Assembly: GCA_900541055.1 (NCBI GenBank)
Contig: UQHZ01000007.1
Span: 28,660-92,659, forward strand
Reading direction: 5' to 3'
Source of the DNA: an uncultured Collinsella sp.
Lineage (GTDB): Bacteria; Actinomycetota; Coriobacteriia; Coriobacteriales; Coriobacteriaceae
DNA length: 64,000 nucleotides
Shown here: piece by piece, positions 53,601 through 61,813 of the stretch
Position numbering within the stretch: position 1 is the first letter of the stretch
Layout: every line of letters starts with the position of its first letter
Notes under the pieces: model-generated
Seen by the model: only the letters and a program-made list of their open reading frames with translations
Databases searched by the model: none
Told to the model about the DNA's origin: nothing
Translations under genes and position numbers: made by a program

Positions 53601-53615
53601 GTCCTACTCCGTTTG

Positions 53616-53751
53616 TCTCGATTTGTAACAGGTAGACGGTCAAAAGCGGGCTACGTGTTACAGATTTAGATTCTTCGGAAAGAGCAATCCTGTTCGTCTC
53701 AATCTGTAACAGCTAGGACCAAAAAACTCGGCTAGATGTTACAGATCGAGA
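53616..53751. repeat. 55-bp palindrome array, two copies
   Basis: Copies at 53616-53670 and 53697-53751, 81 bases apart, in the convergent gap between lacI 2 and GH1 3. Same arms as at 43639 and 48447. Confidence 0.85.
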
Positions 53752-53771
53752 CAAACGGCTCCCGACCAGCC

Positions 53772-53821
53772 CAAAAACAAAAAGACCGGGGGCGGCGCGC
53801 CGTGTGACGTGCCGCCCCCGG
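53772..53821 (-). terminator. Terminator of the third GH1 gene
   Basis: CCGGGGGCGGC (53786-53796) / GCCGCCCCCGG (53811-53821); minus strand continues TCTTTTTGTTTTTGG. Confidence 0.88.
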
Positions 53822-53867
53822 CTGAGAAATGGGGACAGGTTGTGTGAGCGGGCAACCCCGCCAGCCA

Positions 53868-55307
53868 CTAGTCCAGACGACGGGTCTGCGCCACGTGCTT
53901 ATACCAGTATGCGCTTGCCTTGGGCGTGCGCTTCTGGGTTTCAAAGTCAACGTAAAAGAAGCCGTAACGCTTGTTGTAGCCATTGGTCCAGGAGAACTGA
54001 TCCTGCAGGCTCCACAGGAAGTAGCCGCCCACGTTGACGCCCACCTCCATGGCCTTGAGCAGCCAACGCAGGTGCTGCTCGATGTAGTCGATGCGCGGCT
54101 GGTCGTCCACAAAACCGTTCTTGTAGGGGTCCTTGTAGCCCATGCCGTTCTCGGTGATGAAGATCTGCTTGTAGTTGGGGTAGCGCTGCTTAATGTAGAC
54201 GAGCAGATCGAACAGACCCTCGGGATAGATGATCCAGTCCCAGTCGGTGGTGGGGATGCCGGGCTTGTTCACATGCTCGCCAATGCCCTTGACGCGCCAG
54301 CGACCGGTGCCCTTCTCGCCCGTACCGTTGTGGTGCAGGTCGTTCTCGCCATCGTAAGCCTTCAAAAAACGGCACTGATAGTTGTTAACGCCCAGGTAGT
54401 CGTTGTAGAGCGCTGCCTCGCGCATAATCTCGAGGTCCTCGTCCAAGATCTCGATGGTGCCGCCCGAGACGGCAGCCAGGCGGTTGGCGCACTCGAGGGT
54501 GTCGGGGGCATACTCGCCGCGGAACGTCGCGTCGAGCAAAAACTGGTTTTGCAGCACGTGCTCGTTGTTGGCGGCTTTGATGTCGGCGGGGTCGTTCTCG
54601 TTGAGCGGGTACTTAAACTCCAGCGACTGGATGACGCCGATTTTGCCCTTAAAGCCGCCGTTGTGGAAGGCCAGCACGGCCTTGGCGTGGGCGAGCATCA
54701 TGTTGTGCTCGCACTGGAAGGCCTCGGCCAGATGCGCCTTGACGCCACCGGGGAAGGTGCCCTCGATGTAGGTGTTGGAGGCGTCGGCCCAGATCTCGTT
54801 AAAGGTGAACCAGTAGGTCACCTGGTCGGCGTACTCCTTAAAGCAGAAGGTGGCAAAGTCCACAAAGGCGTCGATGGTCTCGCGGTTGAGGAAGTCGCCC
54901 TTCTCAAAGAGGGGAAGCGGCGTGTCAAAGTGATGCAGCGTGACGAACGGCTCAACGTGGTGCTTGTGGCACTCGGCGAAGAGATCGTGGTAGAACTGGA
55001 CGCCCTCGGGGTTGATTTCGCCGGTGCCGTTGGGGAAGATGCGGCTCCAGGCGATGGAGAGGCGAATGCCGTTGATGCCGAACTCCTCGCACAGCTCCAG
55101 GTCGACGGGGTACTGGTTGTAGAAGTCCGAAGCGGGGTCGGGGGAGAAGCGCCCCTGGGCCTCCAGAAAGTCGTCCCAGGCAACCTTGCCCTTACCGTGA
55201 GTGCGGGTCTCGCCCTCTACCTGGTAGGCAGCGGTGGCGCCGCCAAAGACAAAGTCCTCGGGAAACTGCGCGGGCGGGTTGGTGACGCTAGCAGGATTAA
55301 CGGACAT
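53868..55307 (-). CDS. lacG: GH1 6-phospho-beta-galactosidase, module 3
   Basis: 479 aa. Very LacG-like along its whole length: PASDFYNQYPVDLELCEEFGINGIRLSIAW-type N-terminus, AECHKHHVEPFVTLHHFDTP, acid/base Glu in TFNEI, nucleophile in ITENGMG, phosphate loop FSWTNGYNKRY, and YVDFETQKRTPKASAYWYK. Closest of the three to streptococcal/staphylococcal LacG, so lactose-6-P is the best-supported substrate. It follows EIICB 3; an AGGGCCAGCCG/CGGCTGGCCCT hairpin (about 55330-55363) separates them. Confidence 0.93.
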   Translation of the reverse strand: MSVNPASVTNPPAQFPEDFVFGGATAAYQVEGETRTHGKGKVAWDDFLEAQGRFSPDPASDFYNQYPVDLELCEEFGINGIRLSIAWSRIFPNGTGEINPEGVQFYHDLFAECHKHHVEPFVTLHHFDTPLPLFEKGDFLNRETIDAFVDFATFCFKEYADQVTYWFTFNEIWADASNTYIEGTFPGGVKAHLAEAFQCEHNMMLAHAKAVLAFHNGGFKGKIGVIQSLEFKYPLNENDPADIKAANNEHVLQNQFLLDATFRGEYAPDTLECANRLAAVSGGTIEILDEDLEIMREAALYNDYLGVNNYQCRFLKAYDGENDLHHNGTGEKGTGRWRVKGIGEHVNKPGIPTTDWDWIIYPEGLFDLLVYIKQRYPNYKQIFITENGMGYKDPYKNGFVDDQPRIDYIEQHLRWLLKAMEVGVNVGGYFLWSLQDQFSWTNGYNKRYGFFYVDFETQKRTPKASAYWYKHVAQTRRLD

Positions 55308-55373
55308 GATGATCCAATCGTCTAAATCGAAGGGCCAGCCGGTCTTGGATGGTCGGCTGGCCCTGAGCGTTAC

Positions 55374-57149
55374 TTACTTCGAGAGTTGCTCGGAGACGAA
55401 GGCGAGAGACTTATCGCCGTTCTGGGAGAGCTCGATGTACTGCTTGCCACGGCAGGCGACGCACTTGTTGCCCACGCGCTCACAGTCCTTCTGCAGGTCG
55501 GCCAGGTAGCTTGCGGCCTGCGGGGCCAGGACGACCAGGTCAAAGTCGGGGAGCATGTCCACGTGGTTGCCATAGGCCTCGGCAGCGGTCTCGAGGTTAA
55601 TGCCGCGCTCCTTGGCGGCCTTGGCCAGCGCGTTGGCGAGCAGGCCCGAGGTTCCGCCGCCCTGGCAGAGCACGAGCACGCGCTTGCCGTTGAGGTCGCT
55701 GGCGGTCGTTGTCTCGGCAGCGGGTGCTGCGGAAGCGGCGGGGGAGTCGGCCTTCACGGCCTCGGCAGCAGCGCCGGCGGCAACGCTCTTGGCGTCAGCC
55801 TTGCCCTGGAAGGCATCGTTGAGCTTGGCGGCCTTCTCGGCGTTCTTGGCGGCGAGCTCCTCCTGGGAGATCTCGGCCTCCTCGGCGCACTTCTGGGCGT
55901 CATAGGCGCGGAAGAACGGATAGTACAGAACGAAGTCGACGACCAGGATAAGGGCGAGCATCACAAAGGCGAGCGGCTGGAAGCCCAGGCCCATGATGGT
56001 GCCGATGGGGCCGGGGACGGTCCAGGGCAGGGTGTACATAAAGCCGTTCATGCCCAAGAAGTCGATAAAGATCTTGAGGATCCAGATGTTGGCGATCGGG
56101 GCAAAGACAAACGGGACAAAGAAGACGGGATTGAGCACGATGGGTGCGGCGAACAGCAGCGGCTCGTTGACGGCAAAGCACACGGGGACGATAGCGGCCT
56201 TACCGACGGCGCGCATCTCCTGGGACTTGGCCAGGAAGCAGAACATAAAGACCAGGACGAGCGTGGCGCCGGTGCCGCCCATGCAGACGACGAAGTACTG
56301 GGCACCCTGGGTCAGGACAGCGGAAGCGTGCTGGCCAGCCTGGAATGCGGCCAGGTTGTCGGTCATGTTGGCAACAAGGGCGGCGGCGATGGCGGGCTCG
56401 ACGATCGAGGGGCCGTGGACGCCCACGAACCAGAACAGGCTCATGGCGCCGTAGATCACAGCGAGGCCGATGTAGCCATCGGCAGCGGTGAACAGGGGCT
56501 GGAACACCTGGATGACACCCTGGGCAAAGCAGAAGCCAAAAGCAGCGCGGAAGACGATGTCAAAAACCCAAAAGACGGTGATGCAGACGGAGAAGGGGAT
56601 GATGTCCTTGAAGGTCTGCGAGATGTTGGGCGGAACCTGCTCGGGCATCTTGACGGTGATGTTGCGCTTAATGAAGAACTTGTAGATGATGCCAGTCACA
56701 AACGCAGCGATGAAAGCGGTCAGCAGGCCCTTGGAACCAAGGTAGGTGGTGTTGAAGCCGCTGGCGGCGTCCGTGGCGATGGTGTCGCTCGAAAGGAGCA
56801 AGAAGCCGATGATGGCCGCGCACATGCACGAGATGAAGTTGATCTGGTTGTTCTTGGGCAGATCGCGGTTCTGAGCGTCGGCGAAGTGCTTGGCCGTGGT
56901 GGCGGCGCAGGCGATGGCCAGGATGCCCATGGAGTAGTTGTAGCACTTCCACAGGGCGTTGTTGATGTCATCGGGCCAGTAGAAACCCCAGATGTTGGGG
57001 ACCGAGGCTACCAGGCAGAAGATGGACGAGAAGATGATGATGGGGATGACGGAGATAAAGCCGTCGCGGATCGCCTTGAGGTACTTGTTGCGGGCGATCG
57101 CGTTGAAAAAGGGCTGGCCCTTTTCGATGATGGCGATGAGTTGCTCCAT
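55374..57149 (-). CDS. lacE: PTS lactose-family EIICB, module 3
   Basis: 591 aa. EIIC with FWFVGVHGPSIVEPAIAAAL and FAVNEPLLFAAPIVLNP, Ala-rich charged linker, EIIB with VLVLCQGGGTSGLLA (~residue 499). The EIIB Cys loop (QGGGTSG) and the following LPDFDLVVLAPQAASY differ from modules 1-2 and resemble classical lactose EIIB. TTAGGAG upstream. It lies under operators at 57211 and 57331. Confidence 0.93.
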   Translation of the reverse strand: MEQLIAIIEKGQPFFNAIARNKYLKAIRDGFISVIPIIIFSSIFCLVASVPNIWGFYWPDDINNALWKCYNYSMGILAIACAATTAKHFADAQNRDLPKNNQINFISCMCAAIIGFLLLSSDTIATDAASGFNTTYLGSKGLLTAFIAAFVTGIIYKFFIKRNITVKMPEQVPPNISQTFKDIIPFSVCITVFWVFDIVFRAAFGFCFAQGVIQVFQPLFTAADGYIGLAVIYGAMSLFWFVGVHGPSIVEPAIAAALVANMTDNLAAFQAGQHASAVLTQGAQYFVVCMGGTGATLVLVFMFCFLAKSQEMRAVGKAAIVPVCFAVNEPLLFAAPIVLNPVFFVPFVFAPIANIWILKIFIDFLGMNGFMYTLPWTVPGPIGTIMGLGFQPLAFVMLALILVVDFVLYYPFFRAYDAQKCAEEAEISQEELAAKNAEKAAKLNDAFQGKADAKSVAAGAAAEAVKADSPAASAAPAAETTTASDLNGKRVLVLCQGGGTSGLLANALAKAAKERGINLETAAEAYGNHVDMLPDFDLVVLAPQAASYLADLQKDCERVGNKCVACRGKQYIELSQNGDKSLAFVSEQLSK

Positions 57150-57207
57150 GCAATGCTCCTAAGAGTCGGTGGGTTAGCAACGATGGTAGCTTTTGACTTT
57201 CGGTTGC

Positions 57208-57231
57208 CAAAATGTTGACGTTGCCATTTTG
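57208..57231. promoter_or_regulatory. LacI-type operator of module 3, proximal
   Basis: AATGTTGACGTTGCCATT at 57211-57228, inside a longer CAAAATG...CATTTTG palindrome, ~60 bases before the EIICB start. Confidence 0.75.
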
Positions 57232-57330
57232 TGACACAAAAAAAGAAGCGAACCGGTGGTTCCTGTGCCTGCGAACCGTCGATTCCTTACGCGTAAACGT
57301 TTGAGCCGCCCGGTGGCTCTGTGTTTGCAC

Positions 57331-57348
57331 AATGGCAACGTTAACATT
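57331..57348. promoter_or_regulatory. LacI-type operator of module 3, distal
   Basis: AATGGCAACGTTAACATT, the reverse complement of the proximal site with one change. The 120-base spacing of the two sites would allow looping. Confidence 0.75.
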
Positions 57349-57385
57349 TGGGCGACAAAAGCCGTTCGGGGAAGCAAAAATGTCG

Positions 57386-57415
57386 GTGAACGGTAGGTTT
57401 TGGGTGGTGAGCGTA
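57386..57415 (+). promoter_or_regulatory. 21-bp-phased direct repeat motif, copy 5
   Basis: GTGAACGGT (57386-57394) and the weaker GTGAGCGTA (57407-57415), 21 bases apart. A -10-like TATACT follows at 57435. The rest of the 57150-57506 gap holds the two operators; no gene is seen. Confidence 0.55.
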
Positions 57416-57506
57416 TGGTGGGGGAGGCGTTGGATATACTTGAAGGCGTTAAAAATGACTGCGCAAGGTGCCACCAATGGCATCGTTGACATAGAAAGAT
57501 CGACCT

Positions 57507-58511
57507 ATGGCCGCTGTTAAAAAATCGGTATCCGTCAAAGACGTAGCGCGCCTCGCGGGCGTCTCGGAGCAGACGGTCTCGCGCACCGTGCACGATTCGC
57601 CCAGCGTGCGCCCCGAGACCAAGGAACGCGTGCGTGCCGCCATGCGCGAGCTGGGGTATCGCCCCAATTTTGCCGGTCGATCGCTGCGCCGTGGCAGGTT
57701 TAAGACCGTCGGCGTCGCCATGTTCAACATTACCGGTACCGGCAACCTCGACCGTATGGAGGGCTTTGCCGCCGCGGCCGACAAACATGGCTATGCCATC
57801 ACCCTCACTAAAGTAGACGGGCATCCGTATACCCTCGAGAGCGCATCGTCACGCATGAGCGCGCTGCCGGTAGACGGTATGGTCGTGATCATGAACCGTA
57901 TGCCGGCAGACTTTGGCACTTTTGAGCCGCTGCCCGGTATGCAGACGGTGCTCGTTACCATGCTGGAGCACCCGCTCTGTTCAACGGTCGATAACGACCA
58001 GTTCGATTGCTCGCGTCAAGTTGTCGAGTACTTGCTGGGGCGGGGGCACAAGGCTGTGCACTTTATCTCATGCCCCGAGCGCTCGCTTTCGGGCATGCGG
58101 CGCGAGGAAGGCTGGCGCGAGACATTGCGCGCGCATGGCATTGAGCCCCCGCAGCTCGTGCGCGGCGACTGGACGGCACAGAGCGGATATGCCGCAGGCC
58201 AGGCTCTGGCGGATGATCCGACTTGTACCGCCATCTATGCCTCCAACGATGCCATGGCATATGGCTGCATCCGTGGGCTCGAGTCGCGCGGGAAGTGCGT
58301 GCCCCAGGACGTGAGCGTGGTGGGTGTTGATGACAGTCTGGGCGACATCGTGCCCGATTGTCGCCTGACCACGGTGCGCTTTGACAACAAGCGCGTCGGC
58401 ATGTGGGCGGTCGACAAGATTGCTGGCGCCGATGGGGGTGCGTCTGGCGTGGAGCACATGCTGTTTCCGGGCGTGCTCGTCGAGGGCGATACGGTGCGCG
58501 ATTGGCGCTAG
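57507..58511 (+). CDS. LacI-family repressor, module 3
   Basis: 334 aa. HTH VKDVARLAGVSEQTVSRTVHDSP, hinge RPNFAGRSLRRGRFKTVG, sensor with FISCPERSLSGMRREEGWRETL and VVGVDDSLGDIVPDCRLTTVRFD. Divergent from EIICB-GH1 module 3 and likely bound to the AATGTTRACGTTGCCATT sites. The ribosome site (AGAAAG) is weak. Confidence 0.92.
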   Translation: MAAVKKSVSVKDVARLAGVSEQTVSRTVHDSPSVRPETKERVRAAMRELGYRPNFAGRSLRRGRFKTVGVAMFNITGTGNLDRMEGFAAAADKHGYAITLTKVDGHPYTLESASSRMSALPVDGMVVIMNRMPADFGTFEPLPGMQTVLVTMLEHPLCSTVDNDQFDCSRQVVEYLLGRGHKAVHFISCPERSLSGMRREEGWRETLRAHGIEPPQLVRGDWTAQSGYAAGQALADDPTCTAIYASNDAMAYGCIRGLESRGKCVPQDVSVVGVDDSLGDIVPDCRLTTVRFDNKRVGMWAVDKIAGADGGASGVEHMLFPGVLVEGDTVRDWR

Positions 58512-58571
58512 GGCGCGGGTCTGTTTGGGCTTCCGCTAATTGTGTTCGATATTGTTCAGATTGGTTTAAAA

Positions 58572-58601
58572 ACCGTTCACGGGCAAAATTTGACCGTTCA
58601 T
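58572..58601 (-). promoter_or_regulatory. 21-bp-phased direct repeat motif, copy 6
   Basis: ACCGTTCAC (58572-58580) and ACCGTTCAT (58593-58601), 21 bases apart, ~125 bases before lacF. TGTTCGATATTGTTCA precedes it. Confidence 0.7.
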
Positions 58602-58725
58602 AGCTTGAAATTACGTTTTGCGCTGTTCTTTTTTGTTTGAATGTTAATGTTTCTGCCATACAGAACGCAGCGCGTATGCCCGGACGCGATGCTCTCCATT
58701 GGTTCATATGTGAAAGGAACGCAAT

Positions 58726-59064
58726 ATGGCAACCAAAGAAGAAATCTCGATGGTTGGATTCGAGATTGTCGCATACGCGGGCGACGCCCAGACCGATCTG
58801 CTTGCAGCGCTCGATGCTGCTCGCGAGGGTGATTTTGAGAAGGCCGAGCAGCTGCACAAGGATGCCAGCGATGCACTTATCGGCGCCCACGACACGCAGA
58901 CCAAACTGCTTTCGCAGGAGGCCGGCGGTGGCGAGATGGAGATGACCTTCATCATGGCCCATGCTCAGGATACTCTCATGACCACCATGATCCTGGAGAA
59001 GCAGGCCCGCTTTACCATCGATGCCTACAAGCGCATCGCCGAGCTCGAGGCCAAGCTCGCCTAA
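58726..59064 (+). CDS. lacF: PTS lactose-specific EIIA
   Basis: 112 aa, typical LacF/CelA length, all-helical. The phosphorylated His is His-79 in MAHAQDTLMTT; VAYAGDAQTDLLAAL and GDFEKAEQLHKDA match the family. It is the only lactose-family EIIA in the window and lies outside all three EIICB operons, so it probably serves all three. AAAGGA upstream; its own transcript ends at the terminator at 59095. Confidence 0.94.
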   Translation: MATKEEISMVGFEIVAYAGDAQTDLLAALDAAREGDFEKAEQLHKDASDALIGAHDTQTKLLSQEAGGGEMEMTFIMAHAQDTLMTTMILEKQARFTIDAYKRIAELEAKLA

Positions 59065-59094
59065 CGAGCCCTCACAACCAAGCCCCTTTCCAAA

Positions 59095-59134
59095 AGCCCT
59101 GCCGCTATGAATGAACTGCGGCAGGGCTTTTTCT
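59095..59134 (+). terminator. Terminator after lacF
   Basis: AGCCCTGCCGC / GCGGCAGGGCT perfect 11-bp stem followed by TTTTT. Confidence 0.9.
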
Positions 59135-59146
59135 GTCCTCCTCCAA

Positions 59147-59257
59147 GTTGCGGTGAAATAGGGACTGAATATGGGCCGGCAGGCGCAAAACAATCCCTAT
59201 TCCACCGCAACTCATCCCGAGACAGTCATTGGGGACGTTCTTAAACGACTAGTCATT
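59147..59257. repeat. Composite repeat: GCGGTGAAATAGGGA hairpin plus GGGGACGTTCTTAA unit
   Basis: Arms at 59147-59165 and 59195-59213 (one mismatch), then at 59229-59257 a 29-base exact match to 8110-8138. The same two elements occur in the same order at 8024-8187. No gene is seen here. Confidence 0.75.
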
Positions 59258-59356
59258 AGGGACAGTCTTGGTGCGCTCCGTTCGTCCTCCCGTTCGATTT
59301 TTGCTCGGTGGGTATACTTCCTTTCGCATTAAACGCCGGACTGAGGAGGTATCCAA

Positions 59357-60370
59357 ATGCCGGATAACGGGTCAATACAAAAAAGAGATGCGCACGAGAT
59401 GGCTTATGGGCGTCCTGTCCAGATAACCGAGCACACGACGGTAACAGAGTTGCAGCCCAGCCTGTCCGATGTCGTGTGCGCAAACAAAAAGCTGCAGATT
59501 GGCTTTATCGTTGCGCTCGTGGTACTGGCGCTGCTGTCGGGCTTTGTAGCTCGTCCGCATTTTGCCGATACCAAAACTTGGGACTCCACCATCGAGGTCA
59601 TCGATCAAAAGAAAGGTAACGTACTGGCGCTCACGACCTCGTGCGTGGCGCTGTCTGCGGGCATTACCGCGCTGCCGGGTGATACGGGAACGCCGGTTGC
59701 CGAGCAGCTCGCACAGCTTTCAGGCAACCTTGGTATCGTGCTTGCCGTGCTATACCTAGAGAAATATTTGCTCACGATTTTGTGGTCGGTTGGCCTGGGC
59801 ATCTTAATCCCGTTTGCGTTGGTGCTCTTTGCGGTGTCGCTCGGCATTCACGGGCGCTGGAGCACGAGCACTGTCCTGCGCCGTGTGGCGACGCGCGTGC
59901 TGGTGGTTGCCGTGATCGGCATGGCGCTCGTGCCCGCGAGCGTATGGGTGTCGCAGAAGGTCGATGAAACGTATCGCGTTAGCATCGAGGCGGCCGAGCA
60001 AAAGGCGGCCGACGCTGCGAGTGCGGCAGATAGCGATAGCTCCAAAACAAGCAAGAAAAAGACCGAGTCCGCAGAGTCCAAGAGCGTGCTCGAGCAGCTT
60101 GCCGACGGTGCCTCGGGCCTCGTCACGTCGGTGACCAACGGCGCCAAGCAGATGACCGATGAAATTGTGCAGCAGGTGACCGACCTTATCGAAGGCGTCA
60201 TCGTGATGATCGTGACCTCGTGCGTGATTCCATTGCTGGTGCTCGCGGCGTTTTTGTGGCTGGGGCACACCCTGCTGGGGATTGATATCTCCGGTCCCGC
60301 GAACTATTTGACGGGCCGCTTTCTGAGCGCTCCGTCCAAGCACGCCAAAAAGGGCGGGCAGTCCGAGTAG
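59357..60370 (+). CDS. Uncharacterised multi-pass membrane protein
   Basis: 337 aa; GGAGG upstream. Hydrophobic segments at about residues 46-66, 122-160 and 175-200, and one near 270-295, with a charged Ser/Lys/Glu linker (about 210-250) between. The first loop (about 68-115) contains VIDQKKGNVLALTTSCVALSAG followed by ITALPGDTGTPVAEQLA. No family is recognised. It lies between lacF and lacA but has its own terminator and no sugar-related motif. Confidence 0.72.
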   Translation: MPDNGSIQKRDAHEMAYGRPVQITEHTTVTELQPSLSDVVCANKKLQIGFIVALVVLALLSGFVARPHFADTKTWDSTIEVIDQKKGNVLALTTSCVALSAGITALPGDTGTPVAEQLAQLSGNLGIVLAVLYLEKYLLTILWSVGLGILIPFALVLFAVSLGIHGRWSTSTVLRRVATRVLVVAVIGMALVPASVWVSQKVDETYRVSIEAAEQKAADAASAADSDSSKTSKKKTESAESKSVLEQLADGASGLVTSVTNGAKQMTDEIVQQVTDLIEGVIVMIVTSCVIPLLVLAAFLWLGHTLLGIDISGPANYLTGRFLSAPSKHAKKGGQSE

Positions 60371-60406
60371 CTAAAACAGCTGTATATACCGGGGAATACC
60401 GCCGAA

Positions 60407-60439
60407 GGGCGGCCGAGACACGTTCTCGGCCGCCCTTTT
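60407..60439 (+). terminator. Terminator after the membrane protein
   Basis: GGGCGGCCGAG / CTCGGCCGCCC perfect stem followed by TTTTG. Confidence 0.85.
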
Positions 60440-60476
60440 GTTTGTTGAACACGTGGTCGTTACGTCCGTGCCGGGC

Positions 60477-60506
60477 CCAAACGGTCAGCAATCATCCGTA
60501 AACGGT
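60477..60506 (+). promoter_or_regulatory. 21-bp-phased direct repeat motif, copy 7
   Basis: CCAAACGGT (60477-60485) and GTAAACGGT (60498-60506), 21 bases apart, ~170 bases before lacA. Next to it lie palindromes TTGTTC-N6-GAACAA (60510-60527) and TGTTC-N10-GAACA (about 60568-60587), possible sites of a second regulator. Otherwise the 60371-60677 gap holds only the terminator. Confidence 0.7.
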
Positions 60507-60677
60507 ATTTGTTCAAAAAAGAACAAAGATAAACAAATAATGGTTGCAGTCGATGTTCGAATGTGTTCAAATAAACATGAACAGTGAAGAACCGCACATT
60601 CAGATGCCCGGACCTGAACGCGATTCAACACTTCCAAACAGAAACTACGCACCTGCGTATCTCTCAAGGAGGATGTC

Positions 60678-61106
60678 ATGAGGGTTGTAATCGCTTCCGA
60701 TGCCGACGGTATGTCGATGAAGGAGTCCATCAAGGAGATGCTCATCGCCGACGGTCACGAGGTCGTCGACTATTCTGAGACCCCTGCCGCGGACTTTGTC
60801 GATTCCGCGACCGCCGTTGCCAAGGACCTGCTGGAGCACAAGGATTCCCAGGGCTTCGCATTCGATAAGTACGGCGTCGGCTCCTATATGGCCGCCGTCA
60901 AGATTAAGGGCATGGTCGTCGCCAACATTTCCGACGAGCGTTCCGCTTACATGACCCGCGAGCACAACGGCTCGCGCATGGTCACCATGGGCCCGGGCGT
61001 TGTGGGCACCGAGGTCGCCAAGAAGATCGCCCGCGAGTTCCTGCGCGCCCAGTACGCCGGCGGCCGTCACCAGATCCGTGTCGACATGCTCAACAAGATG
61101 GCCTAA
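60678..61106 (+). CDS. lacA: Galactose-6-phosphate isomerase subunit LacA
   Basis: 142 aa RpiB/LacAB fold. VVIASDADGMSMKESIKEML at the start and DKYGVGSYMAAVKIKGMVVA in the middle. It lacks the catalytic Cys of the LacB motif CGTGIG, as LacA subunits do, so activity needs LacB, encoded 63 bases downstream. Gal-6-P is converted to tagatose-6-P. AAGGAGG upstream. Confidence 0.94.
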   Translation: MRVVIASDADGMSMKESIKEMLIADGHEVVDYSETPAADFVDSATAVAKDLLEHKDSQGFAFDKYGVGSYMAAVKIKGMVVANISDERSAYMTREHNGSRMVTMGPGVVGTEVAKKIAREFLRAQYAGGRHQIRVDMLNKMA

Positions 61107-61169
61107 CGAGAGCCACCGAGAACTCGAACTTCTACCTCAACTTGTGAATTCAGACGAAAGGACGTTCTG

Positions 61170-61694
61170 ATGAAGAAGACCATCGCAATCGGTTGCGACC
61201 ATATCGTTACGGACGAGAAGATCTATCTGGCCGACCGCCTTGAGCAGGCTGGCTACAAGGTGCTCGACTGCGGCACCTACAGCCACACCCGTACGCACTA
61301 CCCCATCTACGGCAAGGCCGTGGGCGAGGCTGTTGCCAGCGGCAAGGCTGACTTTGGCGTGGCCCTGTGCGGCACCGGCATCGGCATCACCAACGCCGTC
61401 AACAAGGTTCCCGGCGCCCGCTGCGCCCTGGTTCGCGACATGACCTCTGCCCTGTATGCCCGTCGCGAGCTCAACGCCAACATCGTGGGCTTTGGCGGCA
61501 AGATCACCGGCGAGTTCCTGATGGCCGACATCATGCTTGCCTTCCTGGAGGAGCCCTACGAGAAGACCCCCGAGCACGATGCCCTGATTGCCAAGATTGA
61601 TGCCTGCAATAAGGCCGACGCCGAGGCTCAGGCTGACCCGCACTTCTTTGACGAGTTCCTCGAGAAGTGGGACCGCGGCGAATACCATGATTAG
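61170..61694 (+). CDS. lacB: Galactose-6-phosphate isomerase subunit LacB
   Basis: 174 aa. IAIGCDHIVTDEKIYLADRL at the start and ALCGTGIGITNAVNKVPGARCAL, the LacB active-site loop with the catalytic Cys. The C-terminal DPHFFDEFLEKWDRGEYHD is typical of LacB. It forms a hetero-oligomer with LacA. GAAAGGA upstream. Confidence 0.95.
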   Translation: MKKTIAIGCDHIVTDEKIYLADRLEQAGYKVLDCGTYSHTRTHYPIYGKAVGEAVASGKADFGVALCGTGIGITNAVNKVPGARCALVRDMTSALYARRELNANIVGFGGKITGEFLMADIMLAFLEEPYEKTPEHDALIAKIDACNKADAEAQADPHFFDEFLEKWDRGEYHD

Positions 61695-61813
61695 CGGGTA
61701 TCCGGCGTAATTAACTAGTCCGTTGACGGCTCGCGTTTCTGTGAGGGGGCGCGGGCCGGTTTTCTATCAGCCCTATTGACTTGGCGGGCTGTCGTAAGAA
61801 AGGGAAGGCTCCT

